From Caldifarciminota bacterium (lineage in GTDB: Bacteria; Hydrothermota; Tepidihabitantia; Tepidihabitantales; Tepidihabitantaceae): DNA of 5,682 bases. A program made the position numbers and the translations under genes. The stretch spans positions 1 to 5,682 of the forward strand of contig JAFGQF010000058.1 of assembly GCA_016935775.1 (NCBI GenBank). Reading direction: 5' to 3'. The notes below the pieces were generated by a model. The model was not told the origin of the DNA, did no database searches, and was given only the letters and a program-made list of their open reading frames with translations. This document shows, piece by piece, positions 1 to 5,100 of the stretch (within the stretch, counting starts at the first letter, position 1; each line of letters opens with the position of its first letter).

Positions 1-242
1 CCCGAGCCGATTTCGACCCAGACCACCGCCCAGCCGGTGTCCTGGCAGGCGGGCAGCCGCTCCCTGCGGGAGATTTCGGTGTTCTCGATTATCTGGCCAA
101 GTATCTCCTTGCCGGTCGGCGACTCCTCGACCTCGATGCCGCGCTTGAGCGCGGCGACGACGTCTTCGGGTATCTCGCAGTTGGAATCGATGCAGAGCCG
201 CGCCACCGCGTCGCGCACCTGCTCGAAAGGTATCTCTCTCAT
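1..242 (-). CDS. Class I fumarate hydratase / tartrate dehydratase alpha-type subunit, 5' part only (runs off the window)
   Basis: The N-terminal 80 residues are visible, starting at an ATG at 242-240 and running in frame off the left edge. The protein begins MREIPFEQVRDAV, continues with a helix-rich stretch containing EESPTGKEILGQIIENTEIS, and reaches LPACQDTGWAVVWVEIG at residues 63-79. The CQDTG block (Cys66) is the hallmark of the iron-sulfur class I fumarase/TtdA alpha domain, where this Cys is a ligand of the catalytic [4Fe-4S] cluster. Such enzymes interconvert fumarate and malate (or act on tartrate) in the cytoplasm, and the alpha part is often encoded separately from the beta part. 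A GGGGG tract at 250-254, seven bases from the ATG, is a weak ribosome binding site. The gene follows the MBL hydrolase by 58 bases that hold a heptad repeat array, and is probably cotranscribed with it. Fumarase and tartrate dehydratase cannot be told apart from this fragment. Confidence 0.9.
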   Translation of the reverse strand, partial: MREIPFEQVRDAVARLCIDSNCEIPEDVVAALKRGIEVEESPTGKEILGQIIENTEISRRERLPACQDTGWAVVWVEIGS

Positions 243-258
243 CTCAACGCCCCCGTCT

Positions 259-300
259 GAGTCTGTTATTCGTCACTCGGAGTTCGACAATCGTCATCTG
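259..300. repeat. Degenerate 7-bp tandem repeat array between the MBL hydrolase and fumarase genes
   Basis: Read on the plus strand in steps of seven from 259, the spacer is GAGTCTG, TTATTCG, TCACTCG, GAGTTCG, ACAATCG, TCATCTG. Four of six units end in TCG and the rest keep part of the pattern. The array ends exactly at the stop codon of the MBL gene (301-303). A related array with the same period and the consensus NCATTCG lies upstream of lipA (5023-5057). I see no coding potential and no clear terminator in this spacer. Its function is unknown. Heptanucleotide repeats of this general kind (STRR) are known from cyanobacteria, but no relationship is implied. Confidence 0.6.
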
Positions 301-957
301 CTAGAGCGCCGGCTCCAGCACGACAATCTCGGGCTCGACCGGCAGCATCTCGGGCACGACCTCCAGCTCGTTTGAACCCGCGCGCCGGGCGTTCTCCCGC
401 CCGTCAATGAACGGGTCCACGCCGGCGATGTCGAACCCCAGCTTGTCGGTCTTGAAATGCATCGGCACGATCATCCGGGCCCCGAGCTGCTCGCTCACCC
501 GGTGCGCGGCGCCGGCGTCAATCGTGAAGGTCCCGCCCACCGGCACCAGCAGCACGTCCACCCGGCCCAGCCGGTTCACGGTCGCGGCGTCCAGCTCGTG
601 GCCAAGGTCGCCCAGGTGGCAAACCCGGACCTCGCCGTCGTCGAACACGAAGATTGTGTTCGGGCCTCGCAGCCGGCCGTGCTCACTGTCGTGCCAGGAG
701 TCGAACCCGGCGATGCTGAAACCGCCGGCACTGAACTCGCCCGTGCCCTTGATCACTCGCGGGTTGCCGGCCAGGCCCTTGGTCCAGTTATGGTCGGCGT
801 GTTCATGGCTCACCGTCACCGCGTCAAACTGGCCGGTAATCGGCGCGTAGCAGACTGCGCCCTCGAAACAGCCGGGCTCGTACGGGTCGGTGAGCACCCG
901 GGTCCCGTCCGCCGCGGTCAGCACGAAGGCCGCGTGACCCAGCCACTGGATTTTCAC
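301..957 (-). CDS. Metallo-beta-lactamase-fold metal-dependent hydrolase (COG2220/UlaG-like)
   Basis: This is a 218-residue soluble protein with no signal peptide. It opens with MKIQWLGHAAF, the usual first strand of the small COG2220/UPF0173-type hydrolases, so the GTG at 957-955 is taken as the start. Metal-site residues are visible in order: Asp24 in TDPY, the signature HEHADH (His51, His53, Asp55, His56), SWHDSEHG (His89, His93), HLGDLGH (His114, Asp117), and a late PMHFKT (His168). These fit a two-metal MBL active site. Family members hydrolyse phosphodiester, lactone or similar bonds, and the substrate here cannot be read from sequence. The gene starts 24 bases after the rpmA stop and is probably cotranscribed with it. 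The ribosome binding site is poor (GGGGA about four bases upstream), which suggests coupling to rpmA translation. The length is normal for the family and the gene appears intact. Confidence 0.9.
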   Translation of the reverse strand: MKIQWLGHAAFVLTAADGTRVLTDPYEPGCFEGAVCYAPITGQFDAVTVSHEHADHNWTKGLAGNPRVIKGTGEFSAGGFSIAGFDSWHDSEHGRLRGPNTIFVFDDGEVRVCHLGDLGHELDAATVNRLGRVDVLLVPVGGTFTIDAGAAHRVSEQLGARMIVPMHFKTDKLGFDIAGVDPFIDGRENARRAGSNELEVVPEMLPVEPEIVVLEPAL

Positions 958-981
958 GGGGTCCCCGGGAAAACCGGCGCG

Positions 982-1245
982 CTACTCGGCCGCGGCCGGG
1001 ACGACCGAGATGCGCTGCTTGGTTTTGGAAACGTGCTCAAACTTGACGACGCCGTCGGCCATCGCGAACAGCGTGTCGTCCTTCGCCCGCCGGACGTTCA
1101 GCCCGGGCAGGAACCTGGTCCCGCGCTGGCGGACGATGATGTTGCCGGTGCGGACCGTCTCCGAACCGAACCGCTTCACGCCCAGCCGTTGCCCGGCGCT
1201 GTCGCGGCCGTTCTTGGCACTGCCGCCGCCCTTCTTCTTCGACAT
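982..1245 (-). CDS. rpmA: 50S ribosomal protein bL27
   Basis: The 87 residues match bL27 along their length: a basic glycine-rich N-terminus (MSKKKGGGSAKNGRDS) followed by QRLGVKRFG, then GNIIVRQRGTRFLPG at residues 34-48, which is the family signature. DDTLFAMADGVVKFE completes the beta-barrel. bL27 lies in the large subunit with its N-terminal tail near the peptidyl transferase centre. No longer N-terminal prepeptide of the Firmicutes type is present. The start is fixed by an AAGGAG ribosome binding site at 1252-1257, six bases before the ATG. A consensus promoter lies just upstream. The usual upstream partner rplU (bL21) is absent: the preceding 300 bases are non-coding and then an unrelated gene ends. 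The TAG stop at 982-984 is followed closely by the MBL hydrolase. Confidence 0.98.
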   Translation of the reverse strand: MSKKKGGGSAKNGRDSAGQRLGVKRFGSETVRTGNIIVRQRGTRFLPGLNVRRAKDDTLFAMADGVVKFEHVSKTKQRISVVPAAAE

Positions 1246-1251
1246 GGCTTA

Positions 1252-1257
1252 CTCCTT
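1252..1257 (-). promoter_or_regulatory. Ribosome binding site of rpmA
   Basis: On the minus strand AAGGAG lies six bases before the rpmA ATG. It is the strongest Shine-Dalgarno sequence in the window and fixes the start codon. Confidence 0.85.
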
Positions 1258-1282
1258 ATGATTGCTCGACTAAGGGACGGGT

Positions 1283-1310
1283 ATTATAGACCCGCGCCCC
1301 AAGGTGTCAA
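1283..1310 (-). promoter_or_regulatory. Perfect-consensus sigma-70 promoter of rpmA
   Basis: On the minus strand TTGACA (1305-1310) and TATAAT (1283-1288) are separated by 16 bases. Both hexamers are exact matches to the housekeeping consensus. The predicted start of transcription is near 1276, giving a leader of about 30 bases that contains the AAGGAG site. It stands out as AT-rich in a GC-rich background and would suit a ribosomal protein gene that needs strong expression. It probably also serves the MBL hydrolase and fumarase genes downstream. Confidence 0.85.
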
Positions 1311-1499
1311 CCGGCCGGCGAACCCGGCATCGGCTTGCCGGACGCGCCGGCGCGGCTCGTCTTGCCGGCAAGTCGTTACCGGTGAGCAACTTGCCGAAAC
1401 CTGGCGCGAGTGCGGAAACCCGCGAAACCTTTCAGCCGGAAACGTGTCAAATATATAGAGCAAGGGAAAAAGGACACAGCATCTCTGCCTCCTTCGCTG
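1311..1499. other. Non-coding stretch upstream of the rpmA promoter
   Basis: No credible gene lies here. Open frames crossing it have the arginine- and proline-rich composition of GC-rich shadows. It contains two 12-bp perfect palindromes, CGCGCCGGCGCG (1343-1354) and CTTGCCGGCAAG (1361-1372). The heptamer CTTGCCG occurs three times (1334, 1361 and 1390, 27 and 29 bases apart). A short AT-rich patch lies at 1446-1459. These could be protein-binding sites upstream of the promoter, but nothing identifies a regulator. I see no tRNA or rRNA signature. Confidence 0.4.
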
Positions 1500-1525
1500 A
1501 GGGGCCCGGTGAAAGCCGGGCCCCT
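1500..1525 (-). terminator. Strong GC hairpin downstream of the Omp28-like gene, probable terminator
   Basis: GGGGCCCGG (1501-1509) and CCGGGCCCC (1516-1524) pair perfectly around a six-base loop, and the flanking A1500 and T1525 extend the stem to 10 bp. It begins 25 bases past the stop codon of the Omp28-like gene, the only gene that runs into it. There is no T-tract directly after it on either strand, so it is not a textbook intrinsic terminator. It may end transcription less strictly or protect the 3' end of the mRNA. Confidence 0.55.
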
Positions 1526-1550
1526 GGTCCTTTCGGGCGGAGTCGCCTGG

Positions 1551-2600
1551 CTAGTCGGTCACCACCAACTTGCCCGCCGCGAGCCCGTCGCCTGCGCTCA
1601 ACCGCCAGGCATAGACGCCCCGGCTCAACCGGTCGCCATCGAGCCCGGTCCGGTCCCACTCCAGCTCCACTGTCCCGGTCCGGCTCATTCCCGCGAACCG
1701 CCGCACCAGCCTGCCGTCCGGGCTGAACAACTCCAGCCGGTAGCGCGTTCCCGGCTCAACCGCGCACCGGAACCCGGCCCGGCTCGAAACCGGGTTGGGC
1801 CCGGCCGAAACCTCGAGCGAGGGACGCGGCGCGGGCGGCTCCGCCGCGCCGGTCAGCGTCAACAGTGGAATCGTGCCGCCCTGTAACACCGGCCGCGAGG
1901 AATCCGGTTGCTGGGTCGGTTCCTGCAGTAAGGCAATCAGGTTGCAGTGGTCCTCGATCCAGTTGCTCTCGATGGTGAACGGCTGGACAAACGTGTCCGC
2001 GCCCAGTGCCGGGATCGTCACGCCCGTGCCATTGACCCCGGTGAGATAGCCGCGCAGCACGTGGTTGTGCCACTGGTCGCCGTTCGGCGCCGAATAGTGG
2101 AGGCTGTCCTCGGTGATAACGACGTACAGGTTGGCGGTGACTTCCTCGGCGGTCGGGTTCACCAGCTCGACGGTGAGCTCGCCCGTGCCCGCGCCGGGTG
2201 TGTAGTTGCCGGCCAGCGCGACGCCGAGCTCGGCGGGCTCGGCCAGCCGCTGCTGCACCCAGTTGTCCCAGCCCGAATACTGGTAGCCCCGGTTCTTGCC
2301 GTCAATCCACGCCCAGGGCGTGGCGTAATACCAGTTGCCGCCGACGTAGTACGGCGGCGGGTAGGTGTACCAGCGCGTCCGCGCGTCCGCGCAGTACCCC
2401 GGGTAGCCGGAGTTGGTGTGCCACTCGATGGCCGCGACCTGGCCCGGGTAGTTGGCCTCGATCTGGTCGACCGCCACACTGGCGGCCGCGCAGCTGCCTC
2501 AGGTTTCGGAGTAGGCTTCCTCGATCACCACCACCCGGTTGAACGCAGACCCGGTGGCGACGAGAAACAGCAGGACGGGAATCAGGGCAAGTCTCTTCAT
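1551..2600 (-). CDS. Exported Omp28-family thioredoxin-fold protein with in-frame TGA read as selenocysteine, plus C-terminal FlgD/Por-type domain
   Basis: ATG at 2600-2598 with GGAGG four bases upstream opens a frame of 349 residues if one in-frame TGA (2501-2499, codon 34) is read through. Residues 1-19 form a signal peptide (MKRLALIPVLLFLVATGSA). The mature part starts NRVVVIEEAYSET, then U34-G-S-C37, then AAASVAVDQIEANYPGQVAAIEWH. Omp28-like proteins have E-x-F-T-x-x-W-C-x-x-C here, so the TGA sits exactly on the first redox cysteine. Further family marks are ATPWAWIDG with a cis-proline at 95, HNHVLRGYLTG near 178-188 and HCNLIALLQ at 218-226. Residues about 262-349 resemble a FlgD/Por secretion-tail domain (GPNPV, SPDGRLVRR, LSRGVYAWRLSAG, GKLVV). 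The protein probably acts in thiol redox chemistry in the periplasm or at the cell surface. A hairpin in the SECIS position follows the TGA. The alternative GTG start at 2477 loses signal peptide, RBS and active site. A nonsense mutation or sequencing error remains possible. Confidence 0.85.
2468..2488 (-). promoter_or_regulatory. Candidate bacterial SECIS element
   Basis: Reading the mRNA, 10 bases after the UGA (2501-2499) the sequence CGGCCGCC (2488-2481) pairs with GGCGGTCG (2475-2468) around the loop AGUGU (2480-2476). The stem is eight pairs, one of them G-U. In Escherichia coli fdhF the SelB-binding upper stem-loop also begins about 11 bases after the UGA, and bacterial SECIS models ask for a G among the first two loop bases, which is met here. 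The hairpin lies within the coding sequence, as bacterial SECIS elements do. High GC content makes chance hairpins common, so this is support rather than proof. Confidence 0.55.
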
Positions 2601-2604
2601 CGTG

Positions 2605-2609
2605 CCTCC
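2605..2609 (-). promoter_or_regulatory. Ribosome binding site fixing the ATG start of the Sec-containing gene
   Basis: GGAGG on the minus strand lies four bases before the ATG at 2600. It supports translation starting upstream of the in-frame TGA rather than at the GTG at 2477, which has no such site. Confidence 0.7.
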
Positions 2610-2640
2610 GTCAGGGCCGTTTGCCGGATGCGCCAATGAG

Positions 2641-2670
2641 ATTCTACTGGCAGGCGACCAGCGCCGTCAA
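2641..2670 (-). promoter_or_regulatory. Sigma-70-like promoter of the Omp28-like selenoprotein gene
   Basis: TTGACG (2665-2670) and TAGAAT (2641-2646) on the minus strand are 18 bases apart, each matching five of six consensus positions. The start of transcription would fall near 2634, about 34 bases before the ATG. The -35 box begins only nine bases after the stop codon of the MFS gene, so the downstream gene can be expressed independently of it. Confidence 0.65.
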
Positions 2671-2679
2671 GCCTGGCGA

Positions 2680-4086
2680 CTAGCCCCGGCTGCGGGTCCG
2701 CAGGGCGTGCAGGAAAACGCCCTTGCCGTAGTTCAGCCGGTTGAGCGTGAACGCGCCCAGCACCTGGACGGTCCGCACCACTGTCCGGCTGCGCCGTTCC
2801 TCGACCCGGGCGAGCAGCGGCAGGCAGGCGAACCGCGCGACTCCGGAGACCAGGAAGAGCACGTGGTGATTGATGAAGGTCCGGCCGAACAGCTCGAACC
2901 GGAAACCGGCCAGCAACTGGGCCAGCGCGCCGCCGGCCAGCGAAGCGAAGAAGGTCGCCAGCCCGACCACCACCGAGAAGAGTGCGAAGTAGCTCTCCTT
3001 GCGCACCGGGTTGTCGCCCAGCGCGAAGACCAGGTTTATCAGCCCGAGGTTGGCCCCGGTCCAGCCGACGCCGTTCAGCAACCCGTCCAGCCAGATCGGC
3101 GCGCGGAACGTTTCGGTCGCGAACAGCCAGAGCAGCGGGCACAGCCCGACCAGCGCGAAGCTGACCAGCGCGACCGGCTTGGGCCCGAACCGGTCCACCA
3201 CCCAGCCCCAGTAGAGCTGGAACAGGATGCCGACCGTGCCGCCGATCGCCGCGTAGACCCCGATGCTCGCGAAGCTGAATTTCAAGTCCTGGATCAGGTG
3301 GACGATGTAGAACGGCGAGGCCATCGTGCTGGTCAGGAACCAGACCGCGAGGAAGACTATCAGCCGGGTGAACTGGGGTTCGTTCTGCAACGGCCCGAAC
3401 AGCCGCTCGCGCAGCGGCACCTGCGGCCGCGGCACGAGCGCCGGCTCGGGCTGGCGCCCGAGCAGTACCATCGAGACGATTCCCATTCCCACCGCCAGCG
3501 CGTAGGCGACCCCGAATCCCAGCCCCTCGTCGAACGTCTTGAACCAGTCCAGTCCCCGGCCGCCGATGTAGGTCAGCACCATCGCGATGCCGCCGAGGAT
3601 GGCGTTGCGCAGCCCGAAGAACCGGCCGCGCCGCTCCTCGGGCACCAGGTCGCTCATCCACGAGTTCCAGGTCGTGTTCGCCAGCGCCAGCAGCACGTTG
3701 TAGGCGGCGACCACCGCGAAGAACAGGCCGAGCCCGAACCTCAGCCTGAGCAGCAGCAGCGGCACCAGCACGACGAACAGCGACCGACCGATACCGCTGG
3801 TCCAGACCGTCAGGCCCTTGCGCGCGCCGGCGCGTCGCACCAGGAACCCGGCGGCCAGCCCGACAATAGAAACGAGCGCCGGGACCGCAGCCAGCAACCC
3901 GATCTGGAAAGAATTGGCGCCCAGGAACAGTGCCAGCCCGGTCAGGAACATCCCGCCCGACAGCGCGAGGTGCCCGGTCGCGAACGCACCCTCGAGAATC
4001 GAGAAGCGCAACCCGCGGCTGACATCGGCCGGGGCAAGCTGCCCTGCCCGGGGGGCCGGCACGACCTCAGGAACCGATTCGGCCAC
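2680..4086 (-). CDS. Major facilitator superfamily transporter (substrate unknown)
   Basis: This is a 468-residue polytopic membrane protein with about 12 hydrophobic segments in two halves. Marks of the superfamily include SDLVPEERRGRFFGLRN at 145-161 in the N-terminal half and the motif-A-like GWVVDRFGPKP at 294-304 in the second half. Hydrophobic stretches are clear at about 39-55, 62-83, 101-116, 119-137, 161-175, 190-209, 241-262, 272-295, 304-323, 331-355, 365-392 and 405-426. The C-terminus (VLGAFTLNRLNYGKGVF) is cytoplasmic-looking and basic. I start it at GTG 4086-4084, preceded by GGAGGG with five bases of spacing, which makes it overlap the end of lipA by 20 bases. This suggests translational coupling. 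The frame stays open further upstream into lipA, but that part is arginine/serine-rich shadow. No substrate can be inferred. The lipA link may be only positional. Confidence 0.88.
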   Translation of the reverse strand: MAESVPEVVPAPRAGQLAPADVSRGLRFSILEGAFATGHLALSGGMFLTGLALFLGANSFQIGLLAAVPALVSIVGLAAGFLVRRAGARKGLTVWTSGIGRSLFVVLVPLLLLRLRFGLGLFFAVVAAYNVLLALANTTWNSWMSDLVPEERRGRFFGLRNAILGGIAMVLTYIGGRGLDWFKTFDEGLGFGVAYALAVGMGIVSMVLLGRQPEPALVPRPQVPLRERLFGPLQNEPQFTRLIVFLAVWFLTSTMASPFYIVHLIQDLKFSFASIGVYAAIGGTVGILFQLYWGWVVDRFGPKPVALVSFALVGLCPLLWLFATETFRAPIWLDGLLNGVGWTGANLGLINLVFALGDNPVRKESYFALFSVVVGLATFFASLAGGALAQLLAGFRFELFGRTFINHHVLFLVSGVARFACLPLLARVEERRSRTVVRTVQVLGAFTLNRLNYGKGVFLHALRTRSRG

Positions 4087-5026
4087 CAATTCCCTCCGCG
4101 AACAACCGATCGGCCAGGTAAGAACTCCGCACCAGCGGCCCGCAGAACGCCGACCGGAAACCCAGCCCGCGCGCCTCGGCCTGCCATTGCTCGAACCGCT
4201 CCGGCTCCACGTAGCGCTCGACCGGCAGGCAGCGCCGGGACGGCTGCAGGTACTGGCCGATGGTGACGATATCGCACCCGGTCGAGCGCAGGTGCTCGAG
4301 CGCCTGCGATACCTCCTCGTCGCGCTCACCCAGCCCGACCATCAGCCCGCTCTTGGTCAGCATCCCCGGGTCCAGCCGCTTCACGGTCTCGAGCACACCG
4401 AGCGACCGCCGGTACGACGCCCGGCGGTCGCGCGCCGCCGGGCTCAGCCGCTCGACCGTCTCGAGGTTGTGCCCGAACACATCCGGCCGGGCATCGACAA
4501 CCCGACCGATGAGCTCCTCCCTGCCCCCGAAGTCCGGGGTCAACACCTCAACCCGGATTTCGCTCATCCTGTCCGCGTTCTGGTCTCTGACTTCCGGTTT
4601 CTGACTTCTGACTTCGACCACGGTTCGCGCGAACTGCGCGGCACCGTGGTCCGGCAGGTCATCCCGGTCCACCGAGGTAAGCACCACGTAGCGCAACCCC
4701 AACTCGCGCACCGCCCGGGCCACCCGCGCCGGCTCATCCTCATCCACCGCCCCGCGCGGGTTGCCGGTGCAAACCGAGCAGAACCGGCACGCCCGGGTGC
4801 AGACCTCGCCCAGCAGCATCACCGTCGCGGTGCCCCGGTTCCAGCACTCGGCCAGGTTCGGGCACCGGGCCGAGGTGCAGACCGTGCAGAGCCCGCTGTC
4901 CCGCAGCCGCCGGTTGACATGCTCGAAGACGTCGCCGGCCGGGACGGCGGTCCGCAGCCAGGCCGGCTTGCGCGTTCTCACGGGTCTTGCCGACCGCTGC
5001 AGTCCCGGGCTCGGTATGCCCGCCAT
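4067..5026 (-). CDS. lipA: Lipoyl synthase (radical SAM)
   Basis: This 319-residue enzyme inserts two sulfurs into octanoyl groups carried on lipoyl domains of 2-oxoacid dehydrogenase complexes and GcvH. The auxiliary-cluster motif CTSARCPNLAEC supplies Cys50, Cys55 and Cys61. The radical SAM motif CTRACRFC supplies Cys76, Cys80 and Cys83. VVLTSVDRDDLPDHGAAQF, VFGHNLETVERL, KSGLMVGLGE, IGQYLQPS and the terminal RSSYLAD (residues 300-306, whose serine is the unusual cluster ligand in LipA) all fit. Residues about 140-157 (SQKPEVRDQNADRMSE) are about 11 longer than the usual loop before VEVLTPDF and coincide with a 7-bp repeat array. The start is uncertain: ATG 5026 has no clear ribosome binding site and lies in repeat sequence, while GTG 4981 would give MRTRKPAWLR, a more typical N-terminus. 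The stop is TGA, which shows TGA works as a terminator in this genome. Confidence 0.96.
   Translation of the reverse strand: MAGIPSPGLQRSARPVRTRKPAWLRTAVPAGDVFEHVNRRLRDSGLCTVCTSARCPNLAECWNRGTATVMLLGEVCTRACRFCSVCTGNPRGAVDEDEPARVARAVRELGLRYVVLTSVDRDDLPDHGAAQFARTVVEVRSQKPEVRDQNADRMSEIRVEVLTPDFGGREELIGRVVDARPDVFGHNLETVERLSPAARDRRASYRRSLGVLETVKRLDPGMLTKSGLMVGLGERDEEVSQALEHLRSTGCDIVTIGQYLQPSRRCLPVERYVEPERFEQWQAEARGLGFRSAFCGPLVRSSYLADRLFAEGIGGRIGS
4573..4614. repeat. 7-bp tandem repeat array inside lipA
   Basis: On the plus strand the units are CCGCGTT, CTGGTCT, CTGACTT, CCGGTTT, CTGACTT, CTGACTT: six heptads, three of them identical, with the next four bases (CGAC) partly continuing. It encodes the extra residues of LipA just before the VEVLTPDF strand. 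The period is the same as in the two intergenic arrays, though the unit sequence differs. The reading frame is kept. Confidence 0.65.
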
Positions 5027-5057
5027 TCAACACTCGTCATTCGCCATTCGCCATTGT
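5023..5057. repeat. 7-bp tandem repeat array in the lipA leader
   Basis: On the plus strand the units are CCATTCA, ACACTCG, TCATTCG, CCATTCG, CCATTGT, followed by a more decayed pair of GATTGTCG-like copies to about 5076. The consensus NCATTCG matches the array at 259-300. On the minus strand each intact unit carries an ATG (5054, 5047, 5040, 5026). Only the one at 5026 leads into lipA without meeting a stop. Confidence 0.7.
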
Positions 5058-5071
5058 CGTCCGATTGTCGG

Positions 5072-5100
5072 ATTGTAGGGGACTAGGTGCCGATTTTCAA
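5072..5100 (-). promoter_or_regulatory. Probable lipA promoter
   Basis: TTGAAA (5095-5100) and TACAAT (5072-5077) on the minus strand are 17 bases apart, each one mismatch from consensus. The -35 box lies within the last codons of the ferredoxin gene and the -10 box in the spacer. The leader would be about 39 bases to the ATG at 5026 and would contain the heptad array. Confidence 0.55.

Noticed and set aside
259..300. CRISPR array
   Set aside because: Units are 7 bp, degenerate and contiguous, with no spacers.
1445..1457. Second promoter at the TTGACA/TATATA patch
   Set aside because: TTGACA on the minus strand has no -10 box 15-19 bases downstream, and the AT-rich TATATA lies on the wrong side of it.
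457..1458. Plus-strand open frame of 333 codons spanning the MBL gene and rpmA
   Set aside because: It runs antisense across two well-recognised genes and their promoter, and shows no recognisable family.
1551..2477. Shorter version of the Omp28-like gene starting at GTG 2477
   Set aside because: It has no ribosome binding site, no signal peptide, and lacks the first strand and redox motif of the fold, all of which lie in the same frame upstream of the TGA.
2499..2501. TGA as a genome-wide reassigned sense codon (Gly or Trp)
   Set aside because: lipA ends at a TGA exactly where LipA proteins normally end, and the genes here show no other internal TGA.
2539..4266. Plus-strand open frame of 575 codons opposite the MFS transporter
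   Set aside because: The product is dominated by Q, R, E, P, H and D without domain structure, as expected of the antisense of a GC-rich membrane protein gene. The minus-strand MFS protein is clearly real.
4087..4329. N-terminal extension of the MFS gene to 4329
   Set aside because: The extra 81 residues are arginine/serine-rich shadow of lipA. A GTG with a good GGAGGG site at 4086 fits the start of the transporter.
3818..5086. Plus-strand open frame of 422 codons opposite lipA
   Set aside because: Antisense shadow of lipA and the MFS N-terminus, with composition typical of GC-rich shadows.
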